Translations under genes and position numbers: made by a program
Part shown: piece by piece, positions 49,909-60,660 of the stretch
How the letters are laid out: each line of letters begins with the position of its first letter
Position numbering within the stretch: the first letter of the stretch is position 1
Source of the DNA: Loktanella sp. IMCC34160
GTDB taxonomy: Bacteria; Pseudomonadota; Alphaproteobacteria; Rhodobacterales; Rhodobacteraceae
DNA length: 64,000 bases
Assembly (NCBI RefSeq): GCF_004145845.1
Contig: NZ_SELP01000001.1
Location: 310,001-374,000 of the forward strand
Direction of reading: 5' to 3'
The notes under the pieces: generated by a model
What the model saw: the letters and a program-made list of their open reading frames with translations, nothing else
Databases searched by the model: none
What the model was told of the DNA's origin: nothing

Positions 49909-50934
49909 ATGTCTGATGACGTCTACAGCTCTGCCCAGACCCTGCCAGTCTACCGATCCGAAGATTTTCGGGTCGCCTCGGGCGTGGCGGAAGGCGACGG
50001 GCTGAGTTTCGCGGATGAATTGGTGATGGATGATATCTATCACCTGTCCGAAAACGCCGTCCGGATGCCCATGGTCGTCGATCAGGACGGAAGCGGCCGG
50101 ACCTACCATATTCTGGACCGGTCCGAGGCGGGGAAACCCGGCAACCTTCTGGTTCTGGACAGCTGCCTGACCCTGATCGCCCCGGACAGCGCCACCTACG
50201 AGGCGCTGGTTCTGGTCGAGGTCGAGGACGGCATGGCGGTGGAGGTTTACCTCTTGCCGCTGGCCACGCTGGAGCCGCGCACGGATTACCAGCTTGTCGG
50301 TGTGGACCGGCACGCCGCGACCGCCCGCTTTGCCGAAGTGGCCTGCGTGTCGTTCACGCGCGGCACCCATATCACCATGGCGTCGGGCGAACAGCGGCGG
50401 GTCGAATTGCTGCAACCGGGCGACAAGGTGCTGACGCGGGATGACGGGCCGCAGGAAATCCGCTGGATCGGGCAGGCAACGCTGCGCGCGGTCGGGGCCT
50501 TTGCCCCGGTGGTGATCCGCAAGGGCGTGTTGCACAACGAAAACGATCTGCGGCTGTCGCCCGATCATCGTATCTTCGTCTACCAGCGGCAGGATCGGGT
50601 CGGCGCGGGCCGGGCCGAGGTTTTCGTCAAAGTGCGGCACCTGATCAATGGCGACACGGTGTTTCAGGAAGACGGCGGGTTCGTCGACTACTATCAACTG
50701 CTGTTCGACGACCACCAGATCATCTTTGCCGAAGGGATTGCCGCCGAAAGCCTGCTGGTCGATCCCCGGACCCGAGCGGCCATCCCGGACGAGGTGGGCC
50801 GGCAGGTGTCCGGCAACCGGCCCGGGCACAAACACCGCCCACATCAGGACTATGAAGTCGCCGAAAGCCTGATTTCGCGGCCGGATGCCGCCGCGCTTCT
50901 GCGGCGGGCCTCGTCATCGGGGGCGTTGGACTAG
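49909..50934 (+). CDS. Hint-domain protein
   Basis: 341 residues. Residues ~143-290 form a Hint (hedgehog/intein) domain: CVSFTRGTHITMASGEQRRVELLQPGDKVLT gives the Cys1 and block A, LSPDHRIFVY the block B-like His, and FVKVRHLINGDTV the later block. Such stand-alone Hint proteins are common in Rhodobacterales and are thought to process themselves or support surface proteins; there is no extein C-terminal Asn/Cys ending visible. The N-terminal ~140 residues are unrecognised and acidic. No signal peptide. Confidence 0.8.
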   Translation: MSDDVYSSAQTLPVYRSEDFRVASGVAEGDGLSFADELVMDDIYHLSENAVRMPMVVDQDGSGRTYHILDRSEAGKPGNLLVLDSCLTLIAPDSATYEALVLVEVEDGMAVEVYLLPLATLEPRTDYQLVGVDRHAATARFAEVACVSFTRGTHITMASGEQRRVELLQPGDKVLTRDDGPQEIRWIGQATLRAVGAFAPVVIRKGVLHNENDLRLSPDHRIFVYQRQDRVGAGRAEVFVKVRHLINGDTVFQEDGGFVDYYQLLFDDHQIIFAEGIAAESLLVDPRTRAAIPDEVGRQVSGNRPGHKHRPHQDYEVAESLISRPDAAALLRRASSSGALD

Positions 50935-50993
50935 GCAAGGCTGCTGGCGCGAGCCCGATTGCCCTTTGATCCATGCCCGGATATAGCGCGCGC

Positions 50994-52589
50994 ATGACAA
51001 ATCGCCCCGCTCTCCCGCCCGAAATCGCCCGCCGCCGGACCTTTGCGATCATCTCGCACCCCGACGCCGGGAAAACGACCCTGACGGAAAAGTTCCTGCT
51101 GTTCGGCGGGGCCATTCAGATGGCTGGTCAGGTCCGGGCCAAGGGCGAGGCACGGCGCACGCGGTCGGACTTCATGAAGATGGAACAGGACCGGGGGATT
51201 TCCGTTTCGGCCTCGGCCATGTCTTTTGACTACAAGACCTTTCGGTTCAACCTTGTCGACACGCCCGGCCACTCGGACTTTTCCGAAGATACCTACCGGA
51301 CGCTGACGGCGGTAGACGCGGCGGTGATGGTGATCGACGGGGCAAAGGGCGTCGAAAGCCAGACCCAGAAGCTGTTCGAGGTTTGCCGGCTGCGCGACCT
51401 GCCGATCCTGACCTTCTGTAACAAGATGGACCGCGAAAGCCGCGATACGTTCGAAATCATCGACGAGATTCAGGAGATGCTGGCCATCGACGTGACCCCG
51501 GCCAGCTGGCCCATTGGGGTCGGGCGCGATTTCCTGGGCTGCTACGACCTGTTGAACGACCGGCTGGAACTGATGGACCGGGCCGACCGAAACCGCGTTG
51601 CGGAATCGATCGAGATCAAGGGGCTGGACGATCCGCGCCTTGCCGAACACGTCCCGGCGGCCCTTCTGGAAAAGCTGGTGGAAGAGGTCGAAATGGCGCG
51701 GGAGTTGTTGCCCGCGCTGGACCGGCAGGCCGTGGCCGAGGGGACGATGACCCCGATCTGGTTCGGCTCGGCGATCAACTCTTTCGGGGTCAAGGAATTG
51801 ATGGAAGGGATCGGCGCCTATGGCCCCGAACCGCAACCGCAGGCGGCCTCGCCCCGGCAAATCGCGCCGGAAGAACCCAAGGTCGTGGGCTTTGTGTTCA
51901 AGGTGCAGGCCAACATGGACCCCAAACACCGGGACCGCGTTGCCTTTGTCCGACTTGCGTCGGGGCATTTCACCCGGGGAATGAAGCTGCTTCACGTCCG
52001 GTCCAAAAAGCCGATGGCCGTCACCAACCCGGTGCTGTTTCTGGCCGCCGACCGGGAACTGGCGGAAGAGGCCTGGGCCGGGGATATCATCGGCATCCCG
52101 AACCACGGGCAATTGCGGATCGGGGATACGCTGACCGAAGGCGAAAACCTTCGAGCCACCGGTATCCCGTCCTTCGCGCCGGAACTGCTGCAAACCTGTC
52201 GGGCGGGCGACCCGATGAAGGCCAAGCACCTTGAAAAGGCGCTGATGCAATTCGCCGAGGAAGGCGCGGCCAAGGTCTTCAAACCCTCCATTGGGTCCGG
52301 GTTCATCGTGGGCGTCGTCGGCGCGCTTCAGTTCGAAGTGCTCGCCAGCCGGATCGAGATGGAATACGGCCTGCCGGTCCGGTTCGAGCCGTCCCAATTC
52401 ACCTCGGCCCGCTGGGTGCTGGGCGACAAGCTGGCGGTGGAGAAATTCGCCGCCGCCAACAAGCAGCATATGGCCTCTGACAACGACGGCGACGTGGTCT
52501 TTCTGACCCGCCTGCAATGGGACATCGACCGGGTTGGCCGGGACTATCCCGATGTCACCCTTTCAGCCACCAAAGAGATGATGGTCTGA
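50994..52589 (+). CDS. prfC: Peptide chain release factor 3
   Basis: 531 residues. A translational GTPase: P-loop SHPDAGKTTLTEK, DTPGHSDF (G3) and CNKMDR (G4), and RARGEARRTRSDFMKMEQDRGISVSASA as the switch region typical of RF3. It releases RF1/RF2 from the ribosome after termination. I chose the ATG at 50994 because the product then begins like the E. coli protein; an ATG at 50973 would add seven residues. Confidence 0.95.
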   Translation: MTNRPALPPEIARRRTFAIISHPDAGKTTLTEKFLLFGGAIQMAGQVRAKGEARRTRSDFMKMEQDRGISVSASAMSFDYKTFRFNLVDTPGHSDFSEDTYRTLTAVDAAVMVIDGAKGVESQTQKLFEVCRLRDLPILTFCNKMDRESRDTFEIIDEIQEMLAIDVTPASWPIGVGRDFLGCYDLLNDRLELMDRADRNRVAESIEIKGLDDPRLAEHVPAALLEKLVEEVEMARELLPALDRQAVAEGTMTPIWFGSAINSFGVKELMEGIGAYGPEPQPQAASPRQIAPEEPKVVGFVFKVQANMDPKHRDRVAFVRLASGHFTRGMKLLHVRSKKPMAVTNPVLFLAADRELAEEAWAGDIIGIPNHGQLRIGDTLTEGENLRATGIPSFAPELLQTCRAGDPMKAKHLEKALMQFAEEGAAKVFKPSIGSGFIVGVVGALQFEVLASRIEMEYGLPVRFEPSQFTSARWVLGDKLAVEKFAAANKQHMASDNDGDVVFLTRLQWDIDRVGRDYPDVTLSATKEMMV

Positions 52590-52601
52590 CGCCCAACCCG
52601 C

Positions 52602-52629
52602 TTGACCGGGCCGACCTGTCTGCTACTGA
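52602..52629 (+). promoter_or_regulatory. Candidate promoter for the CAU-anticodon tRNA
   Basis: TTGACC (52602-52607), a 16-base gap and TACTGA (52624-52629) lie 12 bases before the tRNA. The -10 is weak, so this is tentative. Confidence 0.35.
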
Positions 52630-52641
52630 CTGCGGCAGGTC

Positions 52642-52718
52642 GGGCCTGTAGCTCAATTGGTTAGAGCAGGGCGCTCATAACGCCTTGGTTGGGGGTTCAA
52701 GTCCCTCCGGGCCTACCA
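52642..52718 (+). tRNA. tRNA with CAU anticodon, probably tRNA-Ile2
   Basis: 77 bases with a complete cloverleaf and encoded CCA. The anticodon loop CTCATAA reads CAU, so it is elongator Met or the Ile2 tRNA whose C34 is changed to lysidine by TilS. Base pairs C4-G69 and C5-G68 in the acceptor stem are the ones TilS favours, which supports Ile2; the pair 1-72 is a G-T wobble. T-arm GGTTCAAGTCC is normal. It lies between prfC and a tRNA-Ala on the other strand. Confidence 0.85.
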
Positions 52719-52771
52719 CACCCGGCCATGGCCCGCCGCACGGGCAGACACATTCAGACATCTTGGGAATT

Positions 52772-52847
<76 letters not shown>

Positions 52848-52995
52848 AACGCGCGCTATTTGACCCGCGCGGCGCGCGGTGTCAAGCGGGGGCAGGGGGC
52901 TTTCGCGCTTCGGGCAGTGGGTTCTGATGTGGATCAAGGTCACGAACCGCCAGACGGTGCAGGATGTGACATCAGCCAATGGAAAGGAACATCGG

Positions 52996-53403
52996 ATGTA
53001 TAACCATATTCTCGTTCCCGTCGCGTTTGACGAAGGCCATTCCGCGGAACCAGCCCTTGCCGTCGCCAAGGCGCTGGCCGAGGGCGGATCGAAGGTGACG
53101 CTGTTGCATGTGGTCGAGGAGATCCCGACCTATGCGATCAACTATATGCCCGACGATTATCGCGCCGGGCTGCTAGAGGCGATTCAGGCGGATCTGGACA
53201 AGATGGCCGGGGGGATCGCGGGGGCAAAAGGCGCGGTGGTGAGCGGCCATTCCGGGCGCACCATCCTCGACTGGGCCGAAGAAAACGGGGTCGACCTGAT
53301 CGTCATGGCCTCGCACAAGCCGGGCCTTGCGGATTACTTCCTAGGGTCCACCGCATCGCGGGTTGTGCGGCATGCAAACTGTTCGGTGCATGTCATCCGC
53401 TAG
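52996..53403 (+). CDS. Universal stress protein (UspA family)
   Basis: 135 residues. [16 protein letters not shown] opens the fold and [33 protein letters not shown] carries the nucleotide-binding glycines (with GS instead of the second G-S/T pair in the same place). Cytoplasmic. GGAAAGGA is 6 bases before the ATG at 52996. It is similar in design but not in sequence detail to the stress protein at 7491-7904. Confidence 0.88.
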   Translation: MYNHILVPVAFDEGHSAEPALAVAKALAEGGSKVTLLHVVEEIPTYAINYMPDDYRAGLLEAIQADLDKMAGGIAGAKGAVVSGHSGRTILDWAEENGVDLIVMASHKPGLADYFLGSTASRVVRHANCSVHVIR

Positions 53404-53444
53404 GGATGTGTTAGGCTGGGGTCACCAGCCAAAGGAGGAGACCC

Positions 53445-53765
53445 ATGCCGACCATCAGCAAGGACGCCGGGTGCCAGACCGTTCTGACCACCTTTGAAAC
53501 CACGCCGGGCACCTGCGAGGACCTGCTTGAGGCGTTGCAGGATGCCTATGCGGCCTTCATCAGCAAGCAGCCGGGGTTCATCGGCGCGGGCCTGCATGTG
53601 AACGACGCGCAGACCCGGATCGCCAATTATTCGCAGTGGGAAACCCGCGACGATTTCAAGGCGATGCTGCGCAGCACGGAGATGCGCGAACGCAACCGCC
53701 ACATCAACGACCTGTGCAAAAGTTTCGAACCCGTCATGTATGAAGTCGCCGGAGTATACCCATGA
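53445..53765 (+). CDS. Antibiotic biosynthesis monooxygenase (ABM)-domain protein
   Basis: 106 residues. A small ferredoxin-like ABM fold (TVLTTFETTPGTCEDLLEALQDAYAAF, then QPGFIGAGLHVNDAQTRIANYSQWE). Such proteins oxidise quinol-type substrates or act as dimeric binding modules. Its stop overlaps the rhodanese gene by four bases, so both are translated together. Confidence 0.83.
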   Translation: MPTISKDAGCQTVLTTFETTPGTCEDLLEALQDAYAAFISKQPGFIGAGLHVNDAQTRIANYSQWETRDDFKAMLRSTEMRERNRHINDLCKSFEPVMYEVAGVYP

Positions 53766-54349
53766 AGAAAATCCTTCTGTCCCTGTTGATCGCGGGCGCA
53801 GGCCCTGTGCTGGCCGAGCCGGTGGGGATCACGCCGGATGTCATGTCGGTCACGATCGAAACCCCATCCGGCCCGGTCGAGATCGGGCGGGTGCAGGACA
53901 ACACCAATGCGCTGGAGGGGGACTGGGCGCTGACCTCGCGCCCCTGTCCGAATTTCTGCATCCAGCCGATGACGCCCGCCGAAGGGGTCACGACCATTGG
54001 CGAGCTTGAGTTGATCGGCTTCCTGCAAGACCCGGACGCCGTGGTGATGGATGGGCGCATCCGCCCAGAGTTTGAGGCCGGAACCATCCCCGGCGCGATT
54101 TCCGTGCCCTATACCGAGGCCGCCGACCGGCTGGGCGAATTGGGCTGCATCGTCGATTTCGAAGGCTTCGAATGCCCCGAGGACGTGCCGCAGGTGGCCC
54201 TGTTCTGCAATGGCCCATGGTGCGGCCAGTCGCCCACCGCCGCGCGGCGGATGATCGAGGCAGGCTACCCGGCGGAGAAGCTGTTCTACTACCGGGGCGG
54301 CATGCAGGTCTGGCGGATGCTAGGGCTGACCGTGGTGCCGGGGGTGTAA
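53762..54349 (+). CDS. Periplasmic rhodanese-like protein
   Basis: 195 residues. Signal peptide (MKKILLSLLIAGAGPVLAEP) and a single rhodanese domain: VMDGRIRPEFEAGTIPGAISVPY and an active-site loop with Cys (LFCNGPWCGQSPTAARRM), ending YYRGGMQVWRMLGL. The active-site loop has two Cys. It may transfer sulfur in the periplasm. Co-translated with the ABM protein. Confidence 0.87.
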   Translation: MKKILLSLLIAGAGPVLAEPVGITPDVMSVTIETPSGPVEIGRVQDNTNALEGDWALTSRPCPNFCIQPMTPAEGVTTIGELELIGFLQDPDAVVMDGRIRPEFEAGTIPGAISVPYTEAADRLGELGCIVDFEGFECPEDVPQVALFCNGPWCGQSPTAARRMIEAGYPAEKLFYYRGGMQVWRMLGLTVVPGV

Positions 54350-54390
54350 TTCCGCTTGAGGTTGTGTGGGCTTGCCCCTAGCAAGCCTGC

Positions 54391-54867
54391 ATGACCGATC
54401 CCATTCTGCTTGCGGCCCTGGCCGCGCTGGGCCTGCTTGGGCTGCTCTTCCTACGTCGGCGCCTGCGCCGCCGCTGGATCGTCGTGGACGGGTCCAATGT
54501 CATGTATTGGGATCAGGACGTGGCCGACATCCGGACCGTGCGCCGCGTGGTGGCGCAGTTGCGACAGGCCGGGTTTCATCCGCTGATCTGGTTCGATGCC
54601 AATGCCGGCTACAAGCTGGCGGACCGATACATGGGGCCAAACCCGCTGGCCCGGCAGTTGGGCATCCGGGCTACGCAGGTCAGGGTTGCCCAGAAGGGCA
54701 CTCCGGCCGACCCGTTCGTCCTGTCCGATGCGCGGCGGCTGAAGGCTCCGGTGGTCAGCAATGACAGGTTTCGCGACTGGTGGGATGACTTCCCTGAGGC
54801 CGAACGAGGCAGGCAAATGATCCGGGGCCGGGTGGTCGGGAAACATCTGAAGTTGGATATTTCCTAG
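54391..54867 (+). CDS. Membrane-anchored NYN/PIN-like RNase (Zc3h12a-like)
   Basis: 158 residues. An N-terminal helix (ILLAALAALGLLGLLFL) is followed by a basic patch and a NYN domain: WIVVDGSNVMYWD, then IWFDANAGYKLADRYM, then DPFVLSDARRLKAPVVSNDRFRDW with the acidic triad expected for metal-dependent RNases. It probably cleaves RNA near the inner membrane. The gene has no close partner; the region after it (54868-55038) holds large inverted repeats. Confidence 0.78.
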   Translation: MTDPILLAALAALGLLGLLFLRRRLRRRWIVVDGSNVMYWDQDVADIRTVRRVVAQLRQAGFHPLIWFDANAGYKLADRYMGPNPLARQLGIRATQVRVAQKGTPADPFVLSDARRLKAPVVSNDRFRDWWDDFPEAERGRQMIRGRVVGKHLKLDIS

Positions 54868-55038
54868 GCGAGATTTTCCACTATGGCAAAGAGCGTCCGC
54901 CCGGGTGGGCGCGGAACGCGCCCGCCGTGGGGCGGGCGGACGCGTGCCCGACGCGGACGCGCCGGGCGGTCATGAGACATACTTTTTGGGGAATTGAATT
55001 AATGTTAGGCTAATAATATTGAATCACCTCAAGAGGTC
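54868..55038. repeat. Intergenic region with GC-rich nested inverted repeats
   Basis: 171 bases. GCGTCCGCCCG (54893-54903) pairs with CGGGCGGACGC (54933-54943). The loop holds a second hairpin, GGGCGCG/CGCGCCC (54907-54922). GCGGACGC appears again at 54953-54960. The next 70 bases switch sharply to AT-rich sequence before the DUF3800 gene. It can form a cruciform, but no T run follows. No gene is visible in it. Confidence 0.6.
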
Positions 55039-55044
55039 TTGAGT

Positions 55045-55844
55045 TTGTCTGTTTCGGTATTCATTGATGAAAGTGGTGAAGCTGGAATTTCCAAAGTACG
55101 TACCGACATTTCTCCCGGTGCGTCACCGTACTTCGTGCTGGCCGCTGCGGTCATGCCAAATGCGGTGACGATAAATGCCAAATCTGTACTAGCTGAAGTT
55201 GAGGCGAAAATTGGAAAACACTCGGACCACGCAACAGATTTGGGGCACTCCCAAACGGTGTATTGGTCGCGAAAAGCGGCAGGAATTAACCTACGGTTCT
55301 TCGCCGTAGTCTCAAATAAGAGCACACTCGGAGAATATTCTGAGCGTATTAGGAACGATCCTGACAAATTTTACAATAAATGCGCAGTATACCTTCTGGA
55401 GCGTGTTGGAAAGTATCTCCTTTCAAAGGATTTGGGGAGCACAGAGCCACGTGTGGTCTTCGAAAGCCGCAACCATGACTACGATGCTATGCGCCGTTAC
55501 ATCGGCAAGATAAAAGACAATCCAATGCACTCGGACGCGAGATACCTGCGAGTCTTTAACCCGTTTGCCATAACCGCGCTCGCCAAGCCTCAAGAACCAC
55601 TATTGAAGTTCGCTGATTTGGCCGCACACGCCGTCTATCAATGCTCCAACAAAACTCGTTCAAATTTTTTCATACCAGAGCCAAGGTATTTGGAGGAACT
55701 TTCGAAACGATTTGGGGCGGATGAAAGGGGCAGGATCATTGGAAACGGCCTTAAATGCATTCACAGCCTAGAGCAGCTAGATCTTGACAAGGACGTAGAG
55801 GAAAGAATTCGTAGAATGAGAGCATTTCCAATGAGAAAATCTGC

Positions 55845-55848
<4 letters not shown>
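55045..55848 (+). CDS. DUF3800-family protein (AT-richer, likely acquired)
   Basis: 267 residues. The N-terminal [10 protein letters not shown] and the acidic segment near the C-terminal third ([14 protein letters not shown]) fit the RNase H-like fold of DUF3800 proteins, whose acidic residues probably bind metal. Function is unknown; related genes often sit in mobile or defence contexts. Codon use is clearly AT-richer than uvrB, which it faces. I chose the TTG at 55045, 8 bases after AAGAGG; a TTG at 55039 is the alternative. The stop overlaps the uvrB stop by four bases. Confidence 0.72.
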
Positions 55849-58028
<2,180 letters not shown>

Positions 58029-58092
58029 GAACGACTCTCCGGGGCTGAGCCGCTACAATTGTGCCTATTTTGTTCCGGTTCAAGGGGGGCTG

Positions 58093-58110
58093 CTGACAGC
58101 CTGCTGTCAG
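58093..58110. promoter_or_regulatory. Dyad CTGACA-N6-TGTCAG upstream of uvrB
   Basis: CTGACAGC (58093-58100) and GCTGTCAG (58103-58110) form a perfect 8-bp inverted repeat with a two-base centre. Written as CTGACA-N6-TGTCAG it has the same architecture as 46979-46996 next to the WYL regulator. It sits 65 bases upstream of the uvrB start on the minus strand and just after the stop of the upstream lipoprotein gene. Confidence 0.6.
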
Positions 58111-58115
58111 TATGT

Positions 58116-58141
58116 CGGGCCGGTCCTGATTGACCGGCCCG
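58116..58141 (-). terminator. Hairpin after the lipoprotein gene
   Basis: CGGGCCGGTC (58116-58125) pairs perfectly with GACCGGCCCG (58132-58141) around a six-base loop, 15 bases after the lipoprotein stop on the minus strand. There is no T run after it on that strand, so termination would be weak. Confidence 0.5.
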
Positions 58142-58155
58142 AAACCAACTGCGCG

Positions 58156-58713
58156 TTAGTTCGAAAGCTGACGGATGAGGCGCTGGCCGGGCAGGTCGCC
58201 GCCAAGCACCTGTTCGCGGGTGTCCTGGGCAAAGGCGTCCAGCAGGTCGCGGTAATATCCGTCGCCGGACTGGATCGCGGCATCAATGACGGCCCCCGCG
58301 GTGGTTTCGGCGGCGTCGCCGGCCACGACGTTGATCGCATAGGTGCCAAGAACGCGGCCATCATTCGTGATGATCTGCACCTGCCCCTGCAACAGGGACC
58401 GGTCACGCCCGAAAGCGGTGGTCGTCGCCCCGGCCACATTCAGCCGGGCGATATCAACGACCATGCGGACACCGCCCGTCGACATGCGGTCGGCGAATTC
58501 CCGTTCGATCATGCCCCGCAGATCGGGCGCAAGGCGGCTGGAATAGTCGCTGGCGCGGACGCTTTCAAAGGCGGTGCCATCGGTGCTGACGCTCACCTCT
58601 GAAAAGGTCAGGCTTGCCCGGACCTCGCGGCTGATCGGGTTGGTGTTGGGCAGGGGCGCGCAGGCGGCAATGGCAAGCCCGCCCATCGCGGCCAATATGA
58701 AACGACGATTCAT
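58156..58713 (-). CDS. Uncharacterised lipoprotein (DUF6778-like)
   Basis: 185 residues. Signal peptide with lipobox IAAC at residue 18 (MNRRFILAAMGGLAIAAC). The mature part is a small periplasmic alpha/beta domain (SLTFSEVSVSTDGTAF, MVVDIARLNVAGATT, QGQVQIITNDGRVLG). It resembles a Rhodobacterales-specific lipoprotein family that I believe is DUF6778; function unknown. 129 bases separate it from panB; no shared promoter is visible. Confidence 0.65.
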   Translation of the reverse strand: MNRRFILAAMGGLAIAACAPLPNTNPISREVRASLTFSEVSVSTDGTAFESVRASDYSSRLAPDLRGMIEREFADRMSTGGVRMVVDIARLNVAGATTTAFGRDRSLLQGQVQIITNDGRVLGTYAINVVAGDAAETTAGAVIDAAIQSGDGYYRDLLDAFAQDTREQVLGGDLPGQRLIRQLSN

Positions 58714-58842
58714 GTCCGTTTCCTTTCACTCGAAAACGCGGACCGAGAAATGGTCCGCAATCGGCAAGGAGGACATTTTGGCGACGCCCGCAATCCGTGC
58801 GCCCGTCACACAAGGTTTCAGTCTGTGACAGCCACGGCTGGC

Positions 58843-59655
58843 CTATTTGTAGACCTGGTCCTTGCCGGGGAAGCTGCGGTCGCGGACCTCTTCGGCGTAG
58901 GTCTTCACCGCCTCTTCGATCATCGGGCCAAGCTGGCCATAGACCTTGACGAATTTCGGGGTCCAGGGGTTCAGGCCCAGCATGTCTTCCAGCACGAGGA
59001 TCTGGCCGTCGCAATTGGCCGATGCGCCGATACCGATGGTCGGGATATCGACCGCCTCGGTGATCCGGTCGGCAAGTTCTTCGACGACGCCCTCGACGAC
59101 GACGGCAAAGGCGCCCGCATCGGCCACGGCCTTGGCATCGTTGATGTGCACCTGCCACGCGGCTTCGTCCCGGCCCTGCACCTTGAACCCGCCCATTGTG
59201 TTCACGGATTGCGGCGTCAGGCCGATATGGGCCATCACCGGAATCCCGCGTTCGACCAAAAAGCGGATCGTTTCGGCCATACGCGCCCCGCCTTCCAGCT
59301 TGACCGCCTGACACTGGGTTTCCTTCATGATCTTGGCGGCATTGCGGAAGGCCATGTTGGGGCTTTCCTCGTAGGTACCAAAGGGCATGTCGACGACGAT
59401 CAGCGCCTTTTTCGTGCCGCGCACCACCGCCTTGCCGTGCATGATCATCAGGTCAAGCGGCACGCCGACGGTGCTTTCCATCCCATGCATGACCATGCCC
59501 AGACTGTCGCCGACAAGGATGAAATCCGCATATTTGTCGACCAGCGCCGCCGTATGGGCGTGATAGGAGGTGAGCGAAACGATCGGCTCGCCCCCCTTGC
59601 GGCTGCGGATTTGCGGCACGGTCGTGCGGCGGACCTGTTCGTTCTGGGCGCTCAT
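58843..59655 (-). CDS. panB: 3-methyl-2-oxobutanoate hydroxymethyltransferase
   Basis: 270 residues. The ketopantoate synthase motifs are clear: [32 protein letters not shown] (Mg2+-binding Asp), AHIGLTPQ and [22 protein letters not shown]. First step of pantothenate synthesis, using methylene-tetrahydrofolate. Start overlaps the panC stop by four bases. Confidence 0.95.
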   Translation of the reverse strand: MSAQNEQVRRTTVPQIRSRKGGEPIVSLTSYHAHTAALVDKYADFILVGDSLGMVMHGMESTVGVPLDLMIMHGKAVVRGTKKALIVVDMPFGTYEESPNMAFRNAAKIMKETQCQAVKLEGGARMAETIRFLVERGIPVMAHIGLTPQSVNTMGGFKVQGRDEAAWQVHINDAKAVADAGAFAVVVEGVVEELADRITEAVDIPTIGIGASANCDGQILVLEDMLGLNPWTPKFVKVYGQLGPMIEEAVKTYAEEVRDRSFPGKDQVYK

Positions 59656-60509
59656 GGGGCGATCTCCCTTTGGTCTATCAGTAGGACGGCGTTGTCCTCG
59701 GGGCCGAATTCGGCGGAAATCATGATGCCGACCGGGCCGGTCAACGGGCCGGTGGCGGGGTCAAGGGTCAGGGCCTTTGCGATGTCCACCGCCTTCAGTC
59801 GCGCGCGTGGCTCGGCGTTGATCCGGGCGCGGATCGCCTCGGCCATATCCTCGACGGTGCCGCCACCCGCGGCGACCGCTTCGGCGTCGGACAGCGACTG
59901 GTTCAGGCAGACGGCCGCCGCGCGATCCTCGGGCGTCAGGCGGACATTGCGGGACGACATGGCAAGCCCGTCCGCCTCGCGCACGGTGGCGACCCCGACA
60001 ATGTGGATCGGCAGATGCAGGTCGCGCACCATCCGGCGGATCACCTGCAATTGCTGATAATCCTTTTCCCCGAAATAGGCGGCATCGGCCTGCACGATGT
60101 TGAACAGTTTGGTCACGACCGTCGCGACCCCCCGGAAATGGCCGGGGCGCACCAGCCCGTGCAGCATATTGGCCAGCCGGGTGGTTTCAACGATGGTCTC
60201 GTCGCCGTCTGGATACATTTCCCCGACCGTTGGAATGAACACCGCATCAACCCCTGCGGCCTCCAGCTTGGCCAGATCGTCCGCCTCGGTCCTTGGGTAG
60301 GCTTCCAGATCTTTCGGGTTTCCGAACTGGGTCGGGTTCACAAAGATCGTGGCGACAACCCGGTCATGAACGCCCGCCGCCTCGGCCACCAACGACATAT
60401 GGCCCGCATGAAGCGCGCCCATCGTGGTCACAAGGCCAACGGTTTCACCCGCGTCCCGGAACGCCCGGACGGTCTGGCGTATGTCGTTGATGGTGCGGCA
60501 GATGTACAT
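59652..60509 (-). CDS. panC: Pantothenate synthetase (pantoate-beta-alanine ligase)
   Basis: 285 residues. [14 protein letters not shown] carries the ATP-binding Hx[10 protein letters not shown] and [16 protein letters not shown] follow, and SSRNVRL is the family KMSKS-like site. It joins pantoate and beta-alanine. First gene of the panCB operon. Starts at 60509, divergent from the flavoprotein gene at 60661 with 151 bases between; those bases hold no recognisable gene. Confidence 0.95.
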   Translation of the reverse strand: MYICRTINDIRQTVRAFRDAGETVGLVTTMGALHAGHMSLVAEAAGVHDRVVATIFVNPTQFGNPKDLEAYPRTEADDLAKLEAAGVDAVFIPTVGEMYPDGDETIVETTRLANMLHGLVRPGHFRGVATVVTKLFNIVQADAAYFGEKDYQQLQVIRRMVRDLHLPIHIVGVATVREADGLAMSSRNVRLTPEDRAAAVCLNQSLSDAEAVAAGGGTVEDMAEAIRARINAEPRARLKAVDIAKALTLDPATGPLTGPVGIMISAEFGPEDNAVLLIDQREIAP

Positions 60510-60660
60510 GATCCGTCCCTCGTTTGCCCTTTTGATACGGTGCCGCGCGGGGCTTCACAACAGGCGCTGTCGCATTCAGTCTTCCATATGTCGGCTGGTT
60601 CCCACGCAACGGAATGGTTTCCGACAAATTGCCCGCAATTCTGCCCAATGGAGTCGGCCA

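Noticed and set aside
58072-58081. A possible LexA box (GAAC-N2-GAAC on the minus strand) upstream of uvrB
   Set aside because: The alphaproteobacterial LexA box needs GAAC or GTTC halves separated by seven bases; here the gap is two.
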